Assembly (NCBI GenBank): GCA_964456445.1
Contig: CAYWBI010000015.1
Span: 1-40,054 of the forward strand
Length of the DNA: 40,054 bases
Direction: 5' to 3'
Origin: CAYWBI01 sp964456445
GTDB taxonomy: Bacteria; Calditrichota; Calditrichia; Calditrichales; J004
Part shown: positions 7,873 through 16,089 of the stretch, piece after piece
How the letters are laid out: every line of letters begins with the position of its first letter
Position numbering within the stretch: position 1 is the first letter of the stretch
Made by a program: the position numbers and the translations under genes
The notes under the pieces: generated by a model
Seen by the model: only the letters and a program-made list of their open reading frames with translations
Told to the model about the DNA's origin: nothing
Databases searched by the model: none

Positions 7873-8067
7873 ATGACAAAGAAAAAAGACAAACAAATTA
7901 AAATTACGCAAACAAAAAGCGGTATCGGCTTTCATAAAAAGCAAAAGTTGACACTAAAGGCTCTGGGGTTGCGTAAGATGAACCATTCAGTTGTTAAAAC
8001 TGAGACTCCACAAATAATTGGAATGGTAACTAAAATACGTCACCTGGTAACAGTTGAAGAAATATAA
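7873..8067 (+). CDS. rpmD: 50S ribosomal protein L30
   Basis: L30 (64 aa) is a small protein of the large subunit. An in-frame ATG at 7852 overlaps the end of rpsE. The ATG at 7873 is preferred because AAGGAAAT sits about 8 bases upstream and the protein then starts with MTKKKDKQIKITQTKSGIG, close to the family pattern. LKALGLRKMNHSVVKTETPQIIGMVTKIRHLV is diagnostic. Not all bacteria carry L30, so its presence is informative for classification. Confidence 0.95.
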   Translation: MTKKKDKQIKITQTKSGIGFHKKQKLTLKALGLRKMNHSVVKTETPQIIGMVTKIRHLVTVEEI

Positions 8068-8078
8068 GACGAGGAATC

Positions 8079-8519
8079 ATGGATTTAAGTACGTTAAAAC
8101 CCAATAGAGGCTCCACAAAAAACACCAAAAGACGCGGTCGTGGCGAAGGTTCTGGCCTTGCCGTTACTGCCGGTCGTGGACATAAAGGTTATGGGTCACG
8201 GGGCGGTTCCAAAAAACGTGCCTGGTTCGAGGGCGGACAAATGCCGCTTCAAAGGCGTGTGCCTAAATTTGGTTTTACTAATATTAATACCAAAGAATAT
8301 CAAATCTTAAACATCGCGGATCTAAATATTTTTGACGATGGTACGGAAGTAACCCCTGAGATTTTAATAGAGAAAAAAATCATCAGAAAAAAAACAGTGC
8401 CCGTAAAATTATTGGGCAATGGCGAACTTGAAAAAAAATTGACTGTTTCTGTCCACCGCATAAGTAAAACGGCCCTGGAAAAAGTTGAAAAATCCGGAGG
8501 CACAGTAAAAGTATTATGA
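8079..8519 (+). CDS. rplO: 50S ribosomal protein L15
   Basis: L15 (146 aa) is a late-assembling large-subunit protein with a long basic N-terminal extension that penetrates the rRNA. The N-terminal MDLSTLKPNRGSTKNTKRRGRG and the GRGHKGYGSRGGSKKRAWFEGGQMPLQRRVPKFGF segment are typical of the family. The globular C-terminal domain follows. GACGAGG precedes the ATG. Its stop overlaps the secY start by four bases (ATGA), implying translational coupling to the translocon gene. Confidence 0.97.
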   Translation: MDLSTLKPNRGSTKNTKRRGRGEGSGLAVTAGRGHKGYGSRGGSKKRAWFEGGQMPLQRRVPKFGFTNINTKEYQILNIADLNIFDDGTEVTPEILIEKKIIRKKTVPVKLLGNGELEKKLTVSVHRISKTALEKVEKSGGTVKVL

Positions 8520-9838
8520 TCCTAGATTCATTTAGAAACGTATTCAAGATTCATGATCTTAGGAAAAAAATACTTTTTACCGTCATGATTCTTGCCATAG
8601 AGCGGGTTGGCACACATATCGTAACCCCGGGAATTGATACGGCCGTACTAACAGAAGGTTTTCGTAACCTGCAGGGTACATTGTTCGGTCTTTATGATTT
8701 GTTTGCCGGTGGCGCTTTTAAAAAGGCCGCAGTTTTTGGTCTCGGTATTATGCCCTATATCAGCGCATCAATTATTATACAGTTGATGGGCGCGGTTTTT
8801 CCTCACTTTCAAAAACTGCAAAAAGAAGGCGAAGAGGGCCGTAAAAAAATCATGCAATATACCCGCTACGGAACGCTGGCAATTTCAATGGCGCAGTCAG
8901 CAGGGGTTGCTATATTTTTACAGAGCATTCAAATTTCGGATGGACGTCTTGCTGTTCCAAACCCGGGTTTTACCTTTATCTTCGTAACAATGATTTCCAT
9001 GGGAACGGGAACAATGCTTATTATGTGGCTTGGTGAACTTATCGATGAAAATGGTATAGGAAATGGTATTTCCCTTATTATTTTTATCGGTATTATCGCA
9101 CGATTGCCACAAGCGCTTAACCAGGAATGGATCCAGTTTATGAGCGGGCAGCGTTCACTTCTGATGGAGGTGGGTTTGATTGCCCTGGCCTTTGGAATCA
9201 TTTACGTTGTTGTTCTTTTAACAGAGGGGACCCGAAAGATACCCGTACAATATGCGAAAAGGGTAGTGGGACGGCGCATTTATGGCGGTGTGAATACACA
9301 CTTTCCTATGAAGGTTAATACAGCCGGGGTTATGCCGATTATTTTTGCGCAGGCCTTGATGTTTGTTCCACAAACATTATTGACCTTTGCGCCTGACAAT
9401 GATTTCTTTATTATGGTTCAGGGCTGGTTTTCAATTGATTCCTGGGGATACTGGATATTCTATGGTTTGATGATTGTTTTCTTTACCTATTTCTATACTG
9501 CAATCGCTTTGAACCCGGTAGATGTTGCCGACAATTTAAAAAAGCAAGGTGGATTTATTCCCGGCGTCAGACCCGGTAAAAAAACGTCGGAATACCTGGA
9601 CAATATTTTAACCAGGATCACCTTGCCATCGTCTATCTTTTTGGCGATCATTGCCATCGTGCCAGCCATGCTGGCAAAGTGGGCGGGAATTCCATTTTCT
9701 CTGGCCGCATTCTTTGGCGGGACGGGCCTATTGATTATTGTTGGGGTCGCTTTGGATTTTCTGCAGCAAGTAGAAGCGCAGTTATTTGAAAGACATTATG
9801 ATGGATTTATGAAATCCGGGATCGTAAAAAAGCATTAA
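8516..9838 (+). CDS. secY: Protein translocase subunit SecY
   Basis: SecY (440 aa) is the channel subunit of the SecYEG translocon in the inner membrane. The sequence shows about ten hydrophobic segments. Signature stretches are GIMPYISASIIIQLM, ENGIGNGISLIIFIGI, the cytoplasmic loop with RKIPVQYAKR near residue 240, and ADNLKKQGGFIPGVRPGK before the last two segments. The start overlaps the rplO stop (ATGA). In many bacteria adk and/or map follow secY, but here infA follows after 23 bp with neither gene in between. Confidence 0.98.
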   Translation: MILDSFRNVFKIHDLRKKILFTVMILAIERVGTHIVTPGIDTAVLTEGFRNLQGTLFGLYDLFAGGAFKKAAVFGLGIMPYISASIIIQLMGAVFPHFQKLQKEGEEGRKKIMQYTRYGTLAISMAQSAGVAIFLQSIQISDGRLAVPNPGFTFIFVTMISMGTGTMLIMWLGELIDENGIGNGISLIIFIGIIARLPQALNQEWIQFMSGQRSLLMEVGLIALAFGIIYVVVLLTEGTRKIPVQYAKRVVGRRIYGGVNTHFPMKVNTAGVMPIIFAQALMFVPQTLLTFAPDNDFFIMVQGWFSIDSWGYWIFYGLMIVFFTYFYTAIALNPVDVADNLKKQGGFIPGVRPGKKTSEYLDNILTRITLPSSIFLAIIAIVPAMLAKWAGIPFSLAAFFGGTGLLIIVGVALDFLQQVEAQLFERHYDGFMKSGIVKKH

Positions 9839-9861
9839 GCTAAATTTAAGGAGTCAGCAAC

Positions 9862-10083
9862 TTGGCTAAGAAACAAGAAGCAATTAGAGTTGATGGAATA
9901 ATAAAAGAAACATTACCTAATGCCTCCTTTATTGTAACCCTGGACAACGGACATGAAGTATTGGCGTATATATCCGGTAAAATGCGCATGCACTTTATCA
10001 AGATATTGCCTGGTGACAAAGTAAGTATGGAACTATCTCCGTATGATTTAAGTCGCGGCAGAATAGTTTATCGTTATAAATAA
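9862..10083 (+). CDS. infA: Translation initiation factor IF-1
   Basis: IF-1 (73 aa) is a single S1/OB-fold protein that occupies the A site of the 30S subunit during initiation. The start is TTG at 9862 (MAKKQEAIRVDG), preceded by AAGGAG at normal spacing. ETLPNASFIVTLDNGHEVLAYISGKMRMHFIKILPGDKV and SPYDLSRGRIVYRYK are diagnostic and complete. It is located between secY and rpmJ. Confidence 0.98.
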   Translation: MAKKQEAIRVDGIIKETLPNASFIVTLDNGHEVLAYISGKMRMHFIKILPGDKVSMELSPYDLSRGRIVYRYK

Positions 10084-10094
10084 AGGAAGATAAG

Positions 10095-10211
10095 ATGAAA
10101 GTCCAACCTTCGGTTAAAAGAATATGTGACGGATGCAAGATAATTCGTCGGCATGGTGTAGTTAGAGTAATCTGTAGTAAAAATCCAAGACATAAGCAAC
10201 GTCAGGGATAA
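10095..10211 (+). CDS. rpmJ: 50S ribosomal protein L36, zinc type
   Basis: This 38-residue gene lies between infA and rpsM. The translation begins MKVQPSVKRICDGCK and ends NPRHKQRQG, the full length of the family. The zinc ligands Cys11, Cys14, Cys27 and His33 are all present, so it is the C+ form. AAGGAAGATAAG precedes the ATG. L36 joins the large subunit late. Its position agrees with the canonical infA-rpmJ-rpsM order. Confidence 0.97.
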   Translation: MKVQPSVKRICDGCKIIRRHGVVRVICSKNPRHKQRQG

Positions 10212-10229
10212 ACTTAAAGGAGATTAAGT

Positions 10230-10598
10230 TTGGCACGTATAGCAGGCGTAGATTTACCCAGACAAAAACGGGTACTGATTGGCTTAACATATATTTACGG
10301 GATCGGCAAAACGACGGCACAAAAAATTTGTGAAAAGTGCAAAGTAGATATTAATACCCGTATTAGTGATTTAACTGAAGATGAAGTCGCCAAAATCAGA
10401 CAGTTAATTCAAAGCGAGCATAAAGTAGAGGGTGCTCTTAAATCAGAAATAAACATGAATATCAAGCGTTTGATGGATATTAACTCTGTCCGTGGATACC
10501 GCCATCACCGTGGTTTACCCGTACATGGGCAACGTACAAAAACAAACGCAAGAACCCGCAAGGGCCGTAAAAGGCTTGTCGGCGGCAAAAAGAAATAA
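10230..10598 (+). CDS. rpsM: 30S ribosomal protein S13
   Basis: S13 (122 aa) forms the head of the small subunit with S19 and contacts the P-site tRNA and bridge B1. The start is TTG (MARIAGVDLPRQKR), preceded by AAAGGAG. Hallmarks are LTYIYGIGKTTAQKIC (a helix-hairpin-helix-type segment), RLMDINSVRGYRHHRGLPVHGQRTKTNARTRKG and a basic C-terminal tail (VGGKKK). Complete and of normal length. Confidence 0.97.
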   Translation: MARIAGVDLPRQKRVLIGLTYIYGIGKTTAQKICEKCKVDINTRISDLTEDEVAKIRQLIQSEHKVEGALKSEINMNIKRLMDINSVRGYRHHRGLPVHGQRTKTNARTRKGRKRLVGGKKK

Positions 10599-10613
10599 TT
10601 TTGGAGGTATCTT

Positions 10614-11003
10614 TTGGCTTCTCCCCGTTCGCATAAAAAATCGAAGAAGAAATCCGTTGAACCACATGGCAAGGCCCATGTAAGGTCAACTTTTAACAAT
10701 ACGGTTATTTCAATAGCCGATAACTATGGTAATGTAATATCCTGGGCAACAGCCGGTAAAGTGGGCTTTAAGGGTTCACGTAAAAATACGCCGTTCGCCG
10801 CTCAGGTTGCCGCAGAAAATGCAGCTAAAATTGCAATGGACATGGGACTAAAATCTATTGATATTGAGGTAAAAGGACCGGGTTCAGGTCGTGAAGCAGC
10901 TATCCGTTCGCTTCAGGCATCCGGCTTAGATGTTATATCAATAAAAGACGTCACACCCATTCCTCACAATGGTTGCAGACCACCTAAAAAACGACGTGTT
11001 TAA
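10614..11003 (+). CDS. rpsK: 30S ribosomal protein S11
   Basis: S11 (129 aa) forms the platform of the small subunit near the mRNA exit and E site. The start is TTG at 10614, preceded by TTTGGAGG. The body AHVRSTFNNTVISIADNYGNVISWATAGKVGFKGSRKNTPFAAQ and the C-terminal DVTPIPHNGCRPPKKRRV are diagnostic. The Asn-Gly in PHNGCRP is the site that forms isoaspartate in E. coli S11. Confidence 0.97.
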   Translation: MASPRSHKKSKKKSVEPHGKAHVRSTFNNTVISIADNYGNVISWATAGKVGFKGSRKNTPFAAQVAAENAAKIAMDMGLKSIDIEVKGPGSGREAAIRSLQASGLDVISIKDVTPIPHNGCRPPKKRRV

Positions 11004-11018
11004 GAATTGGAGTTTTGA

Positions 11019-11633
11019 ATGGCACGAAATAATGGCCCAAGAGGAAAATTAGTCCGGAAATTTGGCGAAAATATTTTTGGAAACCCTAAATTTGATAAAT
11101 TACTAAGCAATAAACCCTATGCACCAGGCCAACACGGCATGGCCCGTAAAAAGGTTTCAGATTATGGACTTCAGTTACGTGAAAAACAGAAACTGAAATT
11201 TATGTATGGTTTGCTGGAGAGACAATTCCATAATTATTTTGAAAAAGCGGAACGTATGAAAGGCGTTACCGGTGAAAATTTATTGCAACTTTTAGAAAGC
11301 AGATTAGACAATACTGTTTTCCGTCTGGGCTTAGGTGTTTCGCGCACACAAGCCAGACAATTGGTGCTTCACCGTCATATTCTTGTAAACGATAAAATTG
11401 TTAATATCCCTTCCTATCTTTTGAAAAAGGGCGATATTGTTCAGGTCAAAGAAAAAAGCCGCAAATTATCCGTTTTTCATGAGTCTTTGAAAAAAGTCAG
11501 GGCCGAAAATATGTATGCCTGGCTTAACATGGATAAATCCAAATTGACCGGTGAATTTCTCTATACGCCGCAACGCGAAGAAATCCCTGTAAATGTTCAG
11601 GAAAATATGATTGTCGAGTTGTATTCAAAATAA
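11019..11633 (+). CDS. rpsD: 30S ribosomal protein S4, zinc-free type
   Basis: S4 (204 aa) nucleates 30S assembly by binding the 5' domain of 16S rRNA. The sequence has the usual KPYAPGQHGMARKKVSDYGLQLREKQKLKFMYG segment and an S4 RNA-binding domain at about residues 92-155 (RLDNTVFRLGLGVSRTQARQLVLHRHILVN). The N-terminus contains no cysteines, so it is the C- type, while S14 and L36 in the same operon are C+. The ATG is preceded by TTGGAG. Confidence 0.97.
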   Translation: MARNNGPRGKLVRKFGENIFGNPKFDKLLSNKPYAPGQHGMARKKVSDYGLQLREKQKLKFMYGLLERQFHNYFEKAERMKGVTGENLLQLLESRLDNTVFRLGLGVSRTQARQLVLHRHILVNDKIVNIPSYLLKKGDIVQVKEKSRKLSVFHESLKKVRAENMYAWLNMDKSKLTGEFLYTPQREEIPVNVQENMIVELYSK

Positions 11634-11666
11634 TATGTAACCTTATAAATAAATAATAGGTGAAGA

Positions 11667-12653
11667 ATGAGTTGGTCTTATTTACAAATGCCCGAACGAA
11701 TCGAACTTGAAGATGAAACTTTTAAAGATACTTTTGGACGGTTCGTTGTGCAACCCCTTGAAAAAGGCTACGGGGTAACAATTGGAAACATGTTTCGCAG
11801 GGTATTGCTTTCATCACTTCATGGTGGCGCAATTACCGCTATTAAATTAAACGATATTCAACATGAATTTACACAGGTTGAGGGCGTTTACGAAGATGTT
11901 ACCGAAATTATTTTAAACCTTAAACAAGTACGCTTAAAGCTTAAAAATAAAAATCCTGAGAAAGTTGTCATGTCTCTTGCCGGTCCGATGGAATTTACGG
12001 CGAAAACCATTCAATCGTTTACCAATGACTTTGATATACTTAATCCGGATTTGCATATTGCTACACTAAATGAAAATGCCCGTGTTGAACTTGAGTTATA
12101 TATTGGCAAAGGACGCGGTTATGTGACGTCTGAAGAAAATAAAATGGCAGATCAAGCTATTGGGATCATTCCGATAGATTCCATTTTCTCGCCCATCATC
12201 AATGTAAAATACCACGTTGAAAATAAGCGTGTCGGACAAAAAACCGACTTCGAAAAATTGATTCTCGAAATTGAAACAGATGGAAGTGTTACACCTGATG
12301 AAGCGCTTACTTATGCAGGTAAAATCCTACGTGACCACATACAATTATTTATTAATTTTGATATTGATACGGAAGATGAGGAAACACAGGAAATTGATGA
12401 AGAAACACTTCGTATTAAAAAATTGTTGAAAATGAGTGTTGATGAGTTGGAATTATCGGTACGTTCGCATAATTGCCTCAAGGCAGGCAATATAAAAACT
12501 ATTGGTGATCTTGTACGCCGTGAAGAAAGCGAAATGCTAAAATTTAAAAATTTTGGCCGTAAATCGCTTTTGGAGTTAGGTAAAATTCTGGAAGAACGCG
12601 GATTGGTTTTTGGTATGAATGTTGAAAAATATATCAAGACCGAAGATAAATAA
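11667..12653 (+). CDS. rpoA: DNA-directed RNA polymerase subunit alpha
   Basis: RpoA (328 aa) dimerises to start RNA polymerase assembly and contacts UP elements and activators. The N-terminal domain (about residues 1-230) shows GYGVTIGNMFRRVLLSSLHGGAIT, the dimerisation region. An acidic linker (DTEDEETQEIDEE) follows. The C-terminal domain (about 255-322) has LSVRSHNCLKAGNIKTIGDL, where the Arg before SHNCLK corresponds to DNA-contacting Arg265 of E. coli, and FGRKSLLELGKILEERGL. GGTGAAG precedes the ATG. It sits between rpsD and rplQ as usual. Confidence 0.98.
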   Translation: MSWSYLQMPERIELEDETFKDTFGRFVVQPLEKGYGVTIGNMFRRVLLSSLHGGAITAIKLNDIQHEFTQVEGVYEDVTEIILNLKQVRLKLKNKNPEKVVMSLAGPMEFTAKTIQSFTNDFDILNPDLHIATLNENARVELELYIGKGRGYVTSEENKMADQAIGIIPIDSIFSPIINVKYHVENKRVGQKTDFEKLILEIETDGSVTPDEALTYAGKILRDHIQLFINFDIDTEDEETQEIDEETLRIKKLLKMSVDELELSVRSHNCLKAGNIKTIGDLVRREESEMLKFKNFGRKSLLELGKILEERGLVFGMNVEKYIKTEDK

Positions 12654-12672
12654 TTTCGGATAAGGAAAAGAA

Positions 12673-13101
12673 ATGAGACATAATAAAAAAGGTTCCAATC
12701 TGGGACGTACAACCAGCCATCGAAAAGCAATGATGCAAAATCTTATCATCAGTCTTTTTGAACATAAATCCATAAAAACTACCCATGCAAAAGCAAGTGA
12801 AGCCAGACGCTTTGTGGACCGCCTTATTGGTTATGCCAAAAAAGGCAGTGTGCATCATCGTAGGCTGGCGTTTAAGTTTTTGCAAAATAAAGAAGCCGTT
12901 AAAACGCTCTTTAATGAAATTGGACCTGCCTGTGCCGATAGAAACGGTGGATATACCCGAATAATAAAATTGGGATATCGTAAAGGTGATGCCGCTGCTA
13001 TAAGTATGTTACAGTTGGTCGATCTTGCATCGATAAAAGCATCATCAGGTCAGAAAGAGGCCAGCAAAGAGGAAAAGAAGAAAACCGCTGTCGCTGAATA
13101 A
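12673..13101 (+). CDS. rplQ: 50S ribosomal protein L17
   Basis: L17 (142 aa) lies near the tunnel exit. MRHNKKGSNLGRTTSHRKAMM at the N-terminus and GGYTRIIKLGYRKGDAAAISMLQL near the end of the core are diagnostic. The core is about 118 residues, and a lysine/glutamate-rich tail (ASKEEKKKTAVAE) extends it. AAGGAAAAG precedes the ATG. This is the last gene of the locus and is followed by an intrinsic terminator 20 bp downstream. Confidence 0.97.
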   Translation: MRHNKKGSNLGRTTSHRKAMMQNLIISLFEHKSIKTTHAKASEARRFVDRLIGYAKKGSVHHRRLAFKFLQNKEAVKTLFNEIGPACADRNGGYTRIIKLGYRKGDAAAISMLQLVDLASIKASSGQKEASKEEKKKTAVAE

Positions 13102-13120
13102 CGTAAAAAACGGATTTTCT

Positions 13121-13155
13121 AAAGGGTTATTTCGCAGGAGATAACCCTTTTTTTT
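13121..13155 (+). terminator. Intrinsic terminator of the ribosomal protein locus
   Basis: A perfect 10-bp inverted repeat (AAAGGGTTAT and ATAACCCTTT) with a 10-base loop is followed directly by a run of T residues. It lies 20 bp after the rplQ stop and before ahcY. It is the only strong stem plus T-tract seen between 1 and 13287, consistent with the whole locus being read to this point. Confidence 0.9.
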
Positions 13156-13286
13156 ATATCTTTTCCATTTGGTATAAAATGATCTCTTTCTTAAATCTCT
13201 TTATTGTAAAAGAAGAGCACGGCAAAATAAAAGATTTATCAAAATCTGACGATTCACTGATTTAACTTTCAAGTTTAGGAGTATAT

Positions 13287-14648
13287 ATGTTAAAGACCGA
13301 TTACAAAATAGCTGATATTTCGTTGGCTGATTTCGGAAGAAAAGAAATTTCACTTGCGGAAAAAGAAATGCCCGTATTGATGGCGCTTAGAAAAAAATAC
13401 AGAAATTCCAAACCACTAAAGGGCGCTAAAATTTTAGGTTGTATTCATATGACCATTCAAACCGCCGTTTTAATGGAAACATTGGTTGATTTAGGCGCCG
13501 AACTACGTTGGTCATCCTGTAATATATTTTCTACCCAAGACCATGCCGCCGCGGCTGTCGTTGCCGGTGGAATACCCACCTTTGCCTGGAAAGGCGAAAC
13601 AGAAGAAGAATTCTTTTGGTGTATTGAAAATACCATTCTCAAAGATGGCCAACCCTGGGACGCCAATCTTGTTCTTGATGATGGTGGAGACCTTACAGCC
13701 ATGCTGCATGAAAAATATCCGCAGCAATTAAAATATATCCATGGTATTAGTGAAGAAACGACCACGGGGGTGCACCGTTTGTTGGAAATGCTCCAAAAAG
13801 GCGAACTAAAGGTTCCGGCAATAAATGTCAACGATTCGGTTACAAAATCAAAAAATGACAATAAATATGGTTGCCGGCATAGTCTGAATGATGCCATAAA
13901 ACGTGGAACGGATATGCTCTTATCTGGCAAAAAAGCATTGGTGATCGGTTATGGTGATGTGGGCAAAGGTTCAAGCCAAAGTTTACGGCAGGAAAGCATG
14001 ATCGTAAAGGTTGCTGAAATTGACCCGATTTGTGCCATGCAAGCTTGCATGGATGGATATGAAGTGGTCTCTCCTTATAAGGAAGGGGTAAACACCGGAA
14101 AATTAGATTGTATCGACGGGCATCTTCTTTCTCACACCGATTTGATCGTTACTTGCACAGGCAATTTAAATGTATGTGATAAAAATATGCTGCAAAAAAT
14201 AAAATCCGGAGCGGTGGTTTGCAATATTGGTCATTTTGACAATGAAATCGATACGCGCTTTATGCGTGATAATTGGCGCTGGGAGGAAGTTAAGCCTCAG
14301 GTACATAAAATTTATCGCAGTGATTCCGAAGACGACTATATTATTCTTCTTTCCGAGGGCCGCTTGGTTAATCTGGGGAATGCAACCGGACATCCTTCAC
14401 GGGTTATGGATGGTTCTTTCGCCAATCAGGTACTGGCTCAGATATATTTGTATAAAGAAAAATTTGCCGATAACCCTTCATTGGATAAAGTTACCGTAAA
14501 AGTTTTGCCTAAAAAACTGGATGAAGAAGTTGCAAACGGTATGGTGGCCGGTTTTGGCGGCGTGCTTACAAAAATGACATCCGAACAGGCAGATTATGTA
14601 CACACCCCGGTAGATGGCCCCTATAAGCCCGATAGTTATAAATATTAA
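13287..14648 (+). CDS. ahcY: Adenosylhomocysteinase (S-adenosyl-L-homocysteine hydrolase)
   Basis: The enzyme reversibly splits S-adenosylhomocysteine into adenosine and homocysteine, removing the product inhibitor of methyltransferases; NAD is a bound cofactor. At 453 aa it has the family length. Visible motifs are CIHMTIQTAVLMETL near residue 52, STQDHAAAAV, NVNDSVTKSKNDNKYGCRHSL, the NAD loop GYGDVGKGSS near residue 224 and the C-terminal KPDSYKY that closes the active site. TTTAGGAG precedes the ATG. It stands alone between two terminators. No riboswitch-like structure was recognised in the 130-base leader. Confidence 0.97.
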   Translation: MLKTDYKIADISLADFGRKEISLAEKEMPVLMALRKKYRNSKPLKGAKILGCIHMTIQTAVLMETLVDLGAELRWSSCNIFSTQDHAAAAVVAGGIPTFAWKGETEEEFFWCIENTILKDGQPWDANLVLDDGGDLTAMLHEKYPQQLKYIHGISEETTTGVHRLLEMLQKGELKVPAINVNDSVTKSKNDNKYGCRHSLNDAIKRGTDMLLSGKKALVIGYGDVGKGSSQSLRQESMIVKVAEIDPICAMQACMDGYEVVSPYKEGVNTGKLDCIDGHLLSHTDLIVTCTGNLNVCDKNMLQKIKSGAVVCNIGHFDNEIDTRFMRDNWRWEEVKPQVHKIYRSDSEDDYIILLSEGRLVNLGNATGHPSRVMDGSFANQVLAQIYLYKEKFADNPSLDKVTVKVLPKKLDEEVANGMVAGFGGVLTKMTSEQADYVHTPVDGPYKPDSYKY

Positions 14649-14678
14649 ATATTTTAACATTGAACAATAACAACATAT

Positions 14679-14712
14679 GGGCGGCAGCTGAGTTTCAGTT
14701 TCCGCCTTTTTT
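14679..14712 (+). terminator. Intrinsic terminator after ahcY
   Basis: An outer GGCGG/CCGCC stem encloses an inner CTGA/TCAG stem with a small internal loop, followed by six T residues. It lies 30 bp after the ahcY stop. The composite stem is weaker than the ribosomal terminator but well placed. Confidence 0.75.
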
Positions 14713-15003
14713 ATTGGTGAAATTATAATAGACCTTTAACTTAATGTATTTATGGTACATAAAGCATATGGTGTATAATTAATAGATCGTAGCTATTCTT
14801 ATCGAAAATGGGGCGTGTCCTATTTTAGAAACATGATTTAAATTTAGATGTGTGTTATATTACTTTCAAAAAGAGGGAATTTGAAGTAAACAATCACCTT
14901 GTCCGGCATTTTAGAGCCGCTTATAATAGCTTTCATGTTTTGGATATAAAAGTTTCCGCACAATCAGGAACAAAGTCCAAAAACAGAATCCTGAAAGAAA
15001 TAA
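14713..15003. other. Intergenic region between ahcY and the hydrolase-like gene
   Basis: This is an AT-rich stretch without a credible gene. It contains a perfect dyad at 14749-14763 (TTTATG, three bases, CATAAA), an isolated TATAAT at 14774-14779 without a matching upstream hexamer, and the promoter annotated at 14899-14927. Nothing resembling a tRNA or a riboswitch was recognised. Confidence 0.6.
14899..14927 (+). promoter_or_regulatory. Sigma70-like promoter for the hydrolase-like gene and hutU
   Basis: TTGTCC at 14899-14904 and a perfect TATAAT at 14922-14927 are separated by exactly 17 bases. The predicted transcript would start near 14934 and give a leader of about 70 bases before the ATG at 15004. 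Group-specific promoters differ in some FCB bacteria, so function is inferred from the general consensus only. Confidence 0.5.
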
Positions 15004-16089
15004 ATGTTAAAATTTTTATTTAGTCTTTTCTTGATTATTATATCTGTCCATGCAGAAAAAAATAACGCGTTGTGGGTTGTCCGTGATGCCCTGTCACAAA
15101 AAAATGTAGGCGTCCGGGTAGTGGAAGCTGCAAAAAAAATGGGCATCAATAAACTGTTTGTGCAGGTCTATGCTTTGGGAAGAGAATATTATAAAACATC
15201 CCCAAACACTAAACCAAATCAAACAAACGAGGCTTTACAAACTATTATCGATGAAGCCCATAAAAATAATATGGAAGTTCATGCCTGGCTAAATTGTTTT
15301 TTTGTTTACGGGACAAAACACCAACCGGAAAACAGGGAACATATATATTGGCAAGCTGAGGGATCCATTCTAAAACCTTTCCGGAATGCCGGAGGAGATA
15401 AAGGCGTCTTTTTATATCCGGGGGACAGCTTACAGCAAAGGGCCCTGGATAAAACCATCATGGAAATGATTTTAATGTATCATGTCGATGGCATTCATTT
15501 GGACTACTTTAGATATCCCGACTATGAAATTCCCCTTTCCATAAATGCGCGGACGGATTTTAAATTAAAATATTTTATGGACCCCGAAAAAATATTAGAT
15601 AAAGCACTGATGGCAAAAGAAGGAAATTATCTGTATTATAAGCATTTTGTCATATTATATCGTAACTTTCTGAGTCAAAAGTTAACAGATGCGCTTATCC
15701 ACATTAAAAATACCATAAAAAAAACAGCACCATCAGTACAATTAAGTATTGCTGTAAAACCCGATCCCACTACGGCAAAGATTAAATTTTTACAACCCTG
15801 GGAAAGTTGGTTAAGAAATAAATACTGTGATTTTGTGGTTGCAATGAATTATAGCAAGGAACCCGGATTATTTGAAACAAACTTACGCGCTATCGATCGA
15901 TTAAAATTAGCCGATAAAATAGTGATAGGTATTGCGGTTCACAATATTTCTAAGCGAGTAGTATTAAAGCGTTTAAATATAATCAAAAATAGAAATGTAT
16001 ATAATTTTTCCTTATTTTCATACAATCTATTGTATCAGGATAAGAACCTACAAAATAAAATTGAAAGATTGATCCATGGAAATCATTAG
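15004..16089 (+). CDS. Secreted glycoside-hydrolase-like protein (GHL10/DUF187-type TIM barrel)
   Basis: The 361-residue product begins with a signal peptide (hydrophobic core FLFSLFLIIISV, likely cut after VHA at residue 17), so it acts outside the cytoplasm. It resembles the GHL10 family of putative hydrolases. VHAWLN near residue 92 and GIHLDYFRYP near residues 164-173 are the family's strand motifs, the latter carrying the likely acidic catalytic residue. FVVAMNYS near 278 is a further barrel strand. The natural substrate is unknown; a cell-wall or other polysaccharide is a guess from the family. Its 3' end overlaps hutU by 14 bp, so the two are probably co-transcribed, although no functional link is obvious. 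Confidence 0.75.
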   Translation: MLKFLFSLFLIIISVHAEKNNALWVVRDALSQKNVGVRVVEAAKKMGINKLFVQVYALGREYYKTSPNTKPNQTNEALQTIIDEAHKNNMEVHAWLNCFFVYGTKHQPENREHIYWQAEGSILKPFRNAGGDKGVFLYPGDSLQQRALDKTIMEMILMYHVDGIHLDYFRYPDYEIPLSINARTDFKLKYFMDPEKILDKALMAKEGNYLYYKHFVILYRNFLSQKLTDALIHIKNTIKKTAPSVQLSIAVKPDPTTAKIKFLQPWESWLRNKYCDFVVAMNYSKEPGLFETNLRAIDRLKLADKIVIGIAVHNISKRVVLKRLNIIKNRNVYNFSLFSYNLLYQDKNLQNKIERLIHGNH

